Source: an uncultured bacterium
GTDB taxonomy: Bacteria > Bacillota_I > Bacilli_A > RF39 > UBA660
Length of the DNA stretch: 5,324 bases
Assembly (NCBI GenBank): GCA_949286645.1
Contig: CASEDN010000155.1
Coordinates: forward strand, 1 to 5,324
Direction: 5' to 3'
The translations under genes were made by a program, and so were the position numbers. This document shows, piece after piece, positions 1 through 5,324 of this stretch. Position 1 is the stretch's first letter, and every line of letters starts with the position of its first letter. Below the pieces are notes generated by a model. That model saw only the letters and a program-made list of their open reading frames with translations. It was not told the origin of the DNA and ran no database searches.

Positions 1-8
1 CTTAACTG
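1..8 (-). other. polC: Start of C-terminal sliding-clamp-binding tail of PolC
   Basis: The last complete codons encode Q1533 and L1534, and the two remaining bases read AG on the coding strand, compatible with serine (AGT or AGC). PolC proteins end in QLSLF, the peptide that binds the beta sliding clamp. The preceding LPDSN matches the usual context of that tail. The final LF and the stop codon lie outside the window, so the motif is predicted, not seen in full. Confidence 0.7.
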
Positions 9-3000
9 ATTAGAATCAGGTAATTCGTTAAGAATACCCATCTCAGTCATTTTATCGGTTAGGGTCTTTGACACTTTACCACGTTTTTGTAAATCTTCTT
101 TACTTAGGAAAGGTCCGTTTTCTCTTGCTTCCACTATAGTCTTTGCAACTGTTAAACCTAGACCATCAATAGTTTTAAATGGTGGTATTAAAGTATTTTC
201 ATGTTCGGTATCAACAACAAATCTTGTCGCATCACTTTTCTCTAAAGAAATAGGAGCAAATTTAATACCACGTGCGGTCGCTTCTAGGGCAACATGAAGA
301 GAATCTATGATATTAGACTCTTTATTAGTAACTTCAAAGCCTTTAGCCATTAAGTCTTCATATCTAGTTTTAATAGCATTATAACCTTTTATCATTGTTT
401 CTATATCATAATCATCTACTCTAATTGAGAAGAAGGCTGCATAATAGAATAGTGGTTTATAAACTTTAAACCAAGCGATTCTAATAGCACTCATAACATA
501 GGCACAAGCATGAGCTTTTGGGAACATGTATTTTATTTTATGACATGACTCTATATACCATTCTGGAACGTTAGCAGCTTTCATTTCTTCGACCATACCT
601 TTCCATGTTTCAGGGTCTTTAGTCGCCCTACCTTTTCTAACATGCTCCATTATTTTAAAGGCTCTAATAGGCTTCATGCCCCAGTTCATTAGGTTAACCA
701 TGATATCATCACGACAACCTATAACATCTTTAAAAGGAACAATATTATTTCTAATTAATTCACTAGCATTTCCTGCCCAAACATCAGTACCGTGTGATAG
801 TCCTGATATTTTAACAAGTTCAGCGAAAGTACTTGGTTTTGTCTCTACTAACATTTGAATAACAAAACGGGTTCCAAGTTCAGGTAGTCCAAGGGTTCCT
901 GTAGGACAAAGTATCTCATCTTCTGTTACTCCTAAAGCTTCAGGACTAGAAAGAATTGAGAATATCTTTTTATCATCCATTGGTAGGGTTGTAATATCTA
1001 TACCAGATAAATCTTGTAACATTCTAAGGACTGTAGGATCATCGTGACCTAGTATATCTAGTTTTAAAACATCTTGGTCAATGGCATGGTAATCAAAGTG
1101 AGTTGTTCGCCATAAAGATGTGTTATCATCAGCAGGATACTGGAATGGTGTAAAATCAAAGACATCCATATAACCTGGTATTACAACGATACCTCCAGGG
1201 TGTTGTCCTGTTGTTCTTTTAACACCTGTACATCCTTTGGCAAGGCGTTCAATCTCTGTACTTCTTTTACCAACAATTCCATGTTCTTCAAAGTAACCTC
1301 TAACATAACCGTAAGCAGTTTTTTCTGCTACTGTACCAATTGTTCCTGCTCTATATACATTATCAACTCCGAATAGTACTTTTGTATATTCATGAGCTTT
1401 CCATTGATACTCTCCTGAGAAGTTAAGGTCGATATCGGGAACTTTATCGGCATTGAAACCTAAGAAGGTTGCAAATGGCATGTCTTGTCCTTCTTTACCT
1501 AGAGGTTGTCCACATTTAGGACAAGTCTTATCTGGTAAGTCATAACCTGATGGATAATCTTTTCCATAAGGTATTCCCTCTTCATTAATAAATTCTGAGT
1601 ACTTACAGTCTTTATTACGACATAGATAGTGGGCTGGAAGAGGATTTACTTCAGTTATTCCCATCATGGTAGCGACAAATGATGAACCAACAGAACCACG
1701 GGAACCAACGATATAACCATCATCATTAGAATGCTTAACTAACTTTTGAGCGATTAGGTAAATAACATCGAAGCCTCCACCTATTACACCACCTAAGTTC
1801 TTTTTAAGAGTTTTTTCTAAGTCTTCATCTGTTATATCAGGGTCAGTTATTTTAAGATTTTCTTTTATTACTTTCTTTACTTCATCAAAGCCTTTTAAAA
1901 GAGTATTATGTAAATTAGAGAATAATTTTTTCTTAAACTCATCTTCACTTAGATTAGGCTCTTCTATTTTTAACTTAGCTTCTACGGCTTTAAAAACTCC
2001 ATCTCCATATAACTCTGTACTAATTCTCTCTTCAATATTATAAGGAAGTGGTTCTCCATACATATCACTTGCTTTTGTAAAGACTAAGTCAGTAACTGTT
2101 TCTACACTTTTATCAATTTTAGGAGAGAAAGGTATTCCTCCAGTTTCAATAATAACTTCTATAATCTCTGTCATATCAGCGATTTTATTAGGATTATCTA
2201 TAACAATTAATTTTCTAGTCGCTTCATCTAAGAATGAGAAATCTTCTAACATCTCTGTTGTTGTTCTAAAGTGATTTGATGAAATATTTTTAATACCCCC
2301 TCTTGCTAGTGGATGACGTCCTCCTCCTGGTACTTTTTGATTAACAATGATTTCTCTATATATTTTATCTTCTCTTGTTAAGTGATGAACATCACCTGTT
2401 GCCACAATCAATTTACCGGCATCAATAGTTGTATTAATGATTTTATTAATATTACTAATTACTTCTCCTTCATTGGCAAAGTCACCAGTTTCTACTAAGT
2501 GAGAATAACATTCAGGTGGTTGTACTTCTACATAGTCATAGAATCTAATGATATTAGATAGTTCTTCTTCACTCTTACTTGATGCTTGTTTAAAGACTTC
2601 ACTTTCATAACAACCACTACCAATTAAAAGTCCTTCTCTATATTCATTAATAACACTTCTTGGTATTCTTGGTGTTTTGTATAGATATGTTGTATTGGCA
2701 AAAGAGACTATTTTAAATAGATTCTTTAGGCCTTTCTTATTTAAAGCGATGATATTGATATGATTAGTATTACCATATTTATACATCTCTTTAGAATCTA
2801 CTATATTTGAAAGTTGTTCCATTGTCTCTATATTTCTACTATCTAGTTTCTCTAACATTTTGTATAGGACTAATGCAGTACCTTCAGCATCATAATCTCC
2901 TCTATGATGGCTCTCTTCATCCCATGGAACATTATATCTTTTAACTAAGGCAGATAGACCATGACGAGCATAGTTATTATCTAGGGTTCTTGATAGTTCT

Positions 3001-4604
3001 AAGGTATCGATAACAGGATTCTTAAACTCACCTAGATTATATTTTTTATAAGCCATCTCTAAGAATGAAACATCGAACTTAGCATTATGGGCAACCATAG
3101 GTAAGTCAGCAAACCATTCAATAAACCTTTTAACAGCATTCTCTTCAGTATCTTTATCTTCTAGCATTAAATCTGTTATATTTGTTATCTCTGTTATCTT
3201 AGCAGGTAAAGGTCTTCCTGGATTAATTAGTTCATCATAACGTTCTAATATTTCTCCACCTTTCATCTTAACGGCACCAATTTCAATAATAGAGTCAGCA
3301 CCACCGGCATTAAATCCTGTAGTTTCAAAGTCAAAAACAACATAAGTCTGATCTAGTAATTTTCCATCATTAGGTCTAATAACGATATCCACATTATCAT
3401 CTACCATAACAAGTTCTGTTCCATAAAGAGCTTTAAACTTATCTTTTTCATCTTTTCCTTTATTATAATCTCTTACTAAGTTATAAACATGAGGGAAGGC
3501 TTGAACACCATTATGGTCTGTAATTGCAATTGCTTTATGTCCCCACTTCATCGCTTGTTTTACTAGTTTTACTTCATCTGCCACTCCATCCATCTGACTC
3601 ATCATAGTATGAGCATGTAGTTCTACTCTTAACTCTATCGCATCATCAGTAATTTCTTCCTCTTCATGTTCTACTGGCATAATATCTCTAGCATTAAGTA
3701 CTAACTCATCTTTAGAAAAATTATCTATTTTCGTATATCCTCTAATCTTAAGCCATGTACCTACTTTTAAAGCTTTACAAAGTCTAGCATACTCTTCATC
3801 CTCATTACAAAATACTTTACAAGCGATACTATCTGTTTCATCTGTTATTTTTAAAGTAATAATCTTAAAGTTAGTCTTACTAGACTCAAAGTAATCAGTA
3901 CCAAAGATATATCCTTCTACTGTTACATCATTATCTTCTCCTAGTAATAAACTCATCTTAATAGGATCACTATCTATAGTTTTACCTAATATACATCCCT
4001 CATCAGTACTTTTTCTTCTTCTAGGAGTCCCACTATTATTATAACGTTTAGGTTCTTCTTTAATAACATCCCTCTTAATAGGTTCAGGAATAATAACATT
4101 AGATAATTCATTACTTATCTCTTCTTCTATTAAATTATCTTCTCTTAAAATAACAGGTATATAGTCATGAAAACCTATATTATGATAGAAATTATTTATA
4201 TCATTACTTATTTCTTTTAATCTATCTTCTTCTTTTTTATTATAAGCGATAAGTCTTAGAGTATCACTTTCATAAACTAGTGAATCTTTATAAACATCTA
4301 CTAGATTTATTTTATCTTTAGATTTTAAGACATCTAAAAAGTAAGGATAATAATCTAATAACATATTATTATCGGGATTTCTAACTGTAAAATTATAGGT
4401 TAAATCATCTGAAAATAAAGACTTATTATCTACTAAATTAGATAATATGTCTTTAGGTAAATATTTATCAATAGTTATTTTAACTAAAAAGCTTTTCTTA
4501 TTCTTATTAATGACTATTTTATCTAAGCAAGCGTTTTTAAAGAAGTCAAAGTACTCACTATTTAAGTTAATCTTTTTCAAAAATAAATTTAGTTTACTAT
4601 CCAT
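1..4604 (-). CDS. polC: DNA polymerase III alpha subunit, PolC type (3' end cut by window edge)
   Basis: This is the replicative polymerase that copies the chromosome and proofreads at the replisome. The frame is open for 1534 codons from the ATG at 4604. An in-frame TAG at 4616-4614 rules out an earlier start. Domains by residue: N-terminal domain 1-160; charged linker 160-214; OB fold 215-311; PHP from about 325 (HAH 330-332, D339, TDH 362-364, E397); exonuclease 420-592 (D425, E427, D511, H567, D572); PHP remainder about 615-745 (C665, E693, DVHH 738-741); polymerase onward (GSRGSVGSS 967-975, Cys 995/1000/1028/1031, PDIDLNFSGEYQ with catalytic D1057 and D1059, TGQHPGG 1132-1138, LKLDILGHDD with D1183, FPKAHA 1361-1366); helix-hairpin-helix near 1480. 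All expected catalytic residues are present. The end ...LPDSNQL implies about 1537 residues, against roughly 1437 in Bacillus subtilis. Most of the excess is an insertion at about 866-937. Confidence 0.98.
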   Translation of the reverse strand, partial: MDSKLNLFLKKINLNSEYFDFFKNACLDKIVINKNKKSFLVKITIDKYLPKDILSNLVDNKSLFSDDLTYNFTVRNPDNNMLLDYYPYFLDVLKSKDKINLVDVYKDSLVYESDTLRLIAYNKKEEDRLKEISNDINNFYHNIGFHDYIPVILREDNLIEEEISNELSNVIIPEPIKRDVIKEEPKRYNNSGTPRRRKSTDEGCILGKTIDSDPIKMSLLLGEDNDVTVEGYIFGTDYFESSKTNFKIITLKITDETDSIACKVFCNEDEEYARLCKALKVGTWLKIRGYTKIDNFSKDELVLNARDIMPVEHEEEEITDDAIELRVELHAHTMMSQMDGVADEVKLVKQAMKWGHKAIAITDHNGVQAFPHVYNLVRDYNKGKDEKDKFKALYGTELVMVDDNVDIVIRPNDGKLLDQTYVVFDFETTGFNAGGADSIIEIGAVKMKGGEILERYDELINPGRPLPAKITEITNITDLMLEDKDTEENAVKRFIEWFADLPMVAHNAKFDVSFLEMAYKKYNLGEFKNPVIDTLELSRTLDNNYARHGLSALVKRYNVPWDEESHHRGDYDAEGTALVLYKMLEKLDSRNIETMEQLSNIVDSKEMYKYGNTNHINIIALNKKGLKNLFKIVSFANTTYLYKTPRIPRSVINEYREGLLIGSGCYESEVFKQASSKSEEELSNIIRFYDYVEVQPPECYSHLVETGDFANEGEVISNINKIINTTIDAGKLIVATGDVHHLTREDKIYREIIVNQKVPGGGRHPLARGGIKNISSNHFRTTTEMLEDFSFLDEATRKLIVIDNPNKIADMTEIIEVIIETGGIPFSPKIDKSVETVTDLVFTKASDMYGEPLPYNIEERISTELYGDGVFKAVEAKLKIEEPNLSEDEFKKKLFSNLHNTLLKGFDEVKKVIKENLKITDPDITDEDLEKTLKKNLGGVIGGGFDVIYLIAQKLVKHSNDDGYIVGSRGSVGSSFVATMMGITEVNPLPAHYLCRNKDCKYSEFINEEGIPYGKDYPSGYDLPDKTCPKCGQPLGKEGQDMPFATFLGFNADKVPDIDLNFSGEYQWKAHEYTKVLFGVDNVYRAGTIGTVAEKTAYGYVRGYFEEHGIVGKRSTEIERLAKGCTGVKRTTGQHPGGIVVIPGYMDVFDFTPFQYPADDNTSLWRTTHFDYHAIDQDVLKLDILGHDDPTVLRMLQDLSGIDITTLPMDDKKIFSILSSPEALGVTEDEILCPTGTLGLPELGTRFVIQMLVETKPSTFAELVKISGLSHGTDVWAGNASELIRNNIVPFKDVIGCRDDIMVNLMNWGMKPIRAFKIMEHVRKGRATKDPETWKGMVEEMKAANVPEWYIESCHKIKYMFPKAHACAYVMSAIRIAWFKVYKPLFYYAAFFSIRVDDYDIETMIKGYNAIKTRYEDLMAKGFEVTNKESNIIDSLHVALEATARGIKFAPISLEKSDATRFVVDTEHENTLIPPFKTIDGLGLTVAKTIVEARENGPFLSKEDLQKRGKVSKTLTDKMTEMGILNELPDSNQL
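1512..1622 (-). other. polC: Four-cysteine zinc-binding motif of PolC
   Basis: Four cysteines lie just before the catalytic PDIDLNFSGEYQ motif: C995 and C1000 in HYLCRNKDCKYSEF, then C1028 and C1031 in DKTCPKCGQPL. PolC proteins carry a structural zinc site here. The second pair has the usual C-x2-C spacing. The first pair is C-x4-C, whereas the Bacillus subtilis protein, as I remember it, has C-x2-C. All four ligands are present, so zinc binding is expected. Confidence 0.8.
1740..1973 (-). repeat. polC: Diverged 39-residue tandem repeat in PolC
   Basis: Two adjacent 39-residue units align without gaps. Unit A is residues 878-916 (1973-1857) and unit B is residues 917-955 (1856-1740). Both open with LKI, have proline at position 6, an acidic stretch at 7-12, NL at 20-21 and GFD at 28-30. 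I count 11 identities in 39, plus many conservative changes (E/D, L/I, S/T, V/I). The second half of unit B is the segment conserved in all PolC (GGGFDVIYLIAQKL). Unit A therefore looks like an extra, diverged copy of it. The alignment was made by eye. Confidence 0.6.
2829..3347 (-). other. polC: Proofreading 3'-5' exonuclease domain inside PolC
   Basis: Residues 420-592 form a DnaQ-like (DEDDh) exonuclease that removes misincorporated nucleotides. Exo I is VVFDFETTG, with metal-binding D425 and E427. Exo II is HNAKFDVSF, with D511. Exo III is HHRGDYDAE, with H567 and D572 in the H-x4-D spacing. All catalytic residues are present, so proofreading should be active. The domain sits inside the PHP domain, splitting it in two, which is the defining arrangement of PolC as opposed to DnaE. 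Confidence 0.93.
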
Positions 4605-4620
4605 ACCGCACCACTATCCT
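4605..4620 (-). promoter_or_regulatory. polC: Weak ribosome-binding site and spacer before polC
   Basis: Read on the minus strand, the bases before the polC ATG are AGGATAGTGGTGCGGT. An AGGA lies 12 bases from the start codon, overlapping the stop of the upstream gene, and GTGGTG lies 4 bases from it. Neither is a strong Shine-Dalgarno sequence at ideal spacing. The start itself is firm, because an in-frame TAG lies three codons upstream and no alternative start codon falls between. Ribosomes finishing the upstream gene may help start polC. That coupling is inferred from spacing alone. Confidence 0.45.
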
Positions 4621-5324
4621 ATATTATTTCTAATTCTTTAATCTTTAAAATATGTTTTTGATTCTTAATACAAAAGTTAATAAAAGTCTTTAAATCAACA
4701 GTTGCTAACCCTCTTTCAAAAGTATATTTATCTAGTTCAAAGATAATCTTATCTTCCATCATTCTATTTAATATCTCTTCTTTAGAATATCCTAAATACA
4801 TAAGAAAGTAAGGATATAGTTGTCTTTTAAGATATTTTAGAGAACTATCTCCTCTTAAATAAACACTTTTCTTTAATGTTCTTGAAACAAGTTCATTATC
4901 AATAGCAAGTTCAATTATGGCATCTACTATATCTTTATATTCGCTCTTGTATGTTGCTAGTTCTTTTCTTACAATATGTTCAATGATATTGATGATAGCA
5001 AGGGTATAATTATCACTATCTTTTCTATTTCCCCAAGTAATAGTATTTACTCTTCTACTCTTAGGTATTTTCATTCCTATAATATCTAATTTTTTATCAA
5101 CAACTAAAACATGATATAGTTTAATATCAAATCTAAGTATTTCTTTTAAGTTTTTATTTAAGTCTTTTTTTATTTTATCCCAAGTATGTAATAATTCTAA
5201 ACGATATTTTTCAGTTTCCCCCCTTACTTCTTTATAGGTATCACTATTTTTAACCATATCAAATACAGTATCATCATTTGGTATATAGTTTTTAGGATCT
5301 TTTAGAATATATTCTTCTTCTTTA
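4619..5324 (-). CDS. Unidentified protein upstream of polC (5' end beyond window)
   Basis: The frame is open from the right edge to a TAG at 4621-4619, giving 234 visible codons. The only ATG near the start, at 5257, has no purine-rich ribosome-binding site before it. The frame continues upstream of it for 22 codons to the edge without a stop or another ATG, GTG or TTG, so the true start probably lies outside the window. I do not recognise the family. Numbering from the ATG at 5257, residues 1-40 are charged and look helical, 44-64 (with YHVLVVD and IIGMKI) look like two beta strands, 84-130 are amphipathic helix, and 139-212 are helical with an aromatic patch, YPYFLMYLGY (148-157). I see no signal peptide, membrane segment, cysteine cluster or nucleotide-binding loop, so it is probably cytosolic. 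The stop lies 14 bases before polC, so the two genes are likely co-transcribed. The Lys/Ile/Glu-rich composition and AT-rich codons match polC, with no sign of recent transfer. Confidence 0.85.
   Translation of the reverse strand, partial: KEEEYILKDPKNYIPNDDTVFDMVKNSDTYKEVRGETEKYRLELLHTWDKIKKDLNKNLKEILRFDIKLYHVLVVDKKLDIIGMKIPKSRRVNTITWGNRKDSDNYTLAIINIIEHIVRKELATYKSEYKDIVDAIIELAIDNELVSRTLKKSVYLRGDSSLKYLKRQLYPYFLMYLGYSKEEILNRMMEDKIIFELDKYTFERGLATVDLKTFINFCIKNQKHILKIKELEII

Noticed and set aside
676..858. A 60-codon plus-strand open frame.
   Set aside because: It lies wholly antisense to strongly conserved polC polymerase codons and has no recognisable domain, so it is a shadow frame.
2829..3347. 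The exonuclease as a separate dnaQ gene.
   Set aside because: It is in the same unbroken frame as the PHP and polymerase regions, in the order expected for PolC.
4605..4618. A promoter or terminator between the two genes.
   Set aside because: Fourteen bases are too few for a terminator hairpin with a T-run, and no inverted repeat is visible. A promoter inside the upstream gene cannot be separated from general AT-richness.
4447..4641. A 64-codon plus-strand open frame encoding a hydrophobic, membrane-like peptide.
   Set aside because: Its hydrophobicity comes from reading the complement of Lys/Asn-rich polC codons. It is antisense to the polC start and the end of the upstream gene, and I see no convincing ribosome-binding site.
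5191..5257. ATG at 5257 as the true start of the upstream gene.
   Set aside because: No Shine-Dalgarno sequence precedes it and the frame stays open for 22 more codons to the window edge, so the gene is better treated as 5'-partial.

Overview
This window is almost entirely coding DNA on the minus strand of an AT-rich (roughly one-third G+C by eye) bacterial genome. It holds two genes read right to left. The right-hand one is an unidentified gene whose 5' end lies beyond the right edge. After a 14-base gap comes a very long gene for PolC, the Gram-positive-type replicative DNA polymerase III alpha subunit with built-in proofreading. polC fills 1-4604, about 86% of the window, and I translated it codon by codon without meeting a stop codon or frameshift. 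It is cut by the left edge only about four codons before its expected end: the last complete codons read ...LPDSNQL, and PolC proteins normally finish ...QLSLF, the sliding-clamp-binding tail.

Organism: PolC is typical of Bacillota, Mollicutes and a few other low-GC lineages. All 11 tryptophans in this PolC are TGG and no in-frame TGA occurs, so the standard bacterial code is used and classical Mycoplasma/Spiroplasma (UGA = Trp) are unlikely. AT-rich codon use and Lys/Asn/Ile-rich proteins fit an uncultured Bacilli lineage near the Mollicutes/Erysipelotrichales. That placement is inference.

Layout: 5324-4619, an unknown, mostly helical, charged soluble protein (234 codons visible, N-terminus missing); 4618-4605, a short spacer with a weak ribosome-binding site; 4604-1, polC, encoding in order an N-terminal domain, charged linker, OB fold, PHP domain interrupted by a DnaQ-type 3'-5' exonuclease, the rest of PHP, the polymerase palm/fingers with a four-cysteine zinc motif, a helix-hairpin-helix region and the C-terminal tail. 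The tight spacing suggests one transcript and possibly translational coupling. There is no promoter, terminator, RNA gene, mobile element or CRISPR array that I can support.

I see no undescribed multi-gene system. The points worth a second look are an insertion of about 72 residues in the PolC polymerase region that contains a diverged 39-residue tandem repeat, a C-x4-C variant of the zinc motif, and the unidentified gene immediately upstream of polC.
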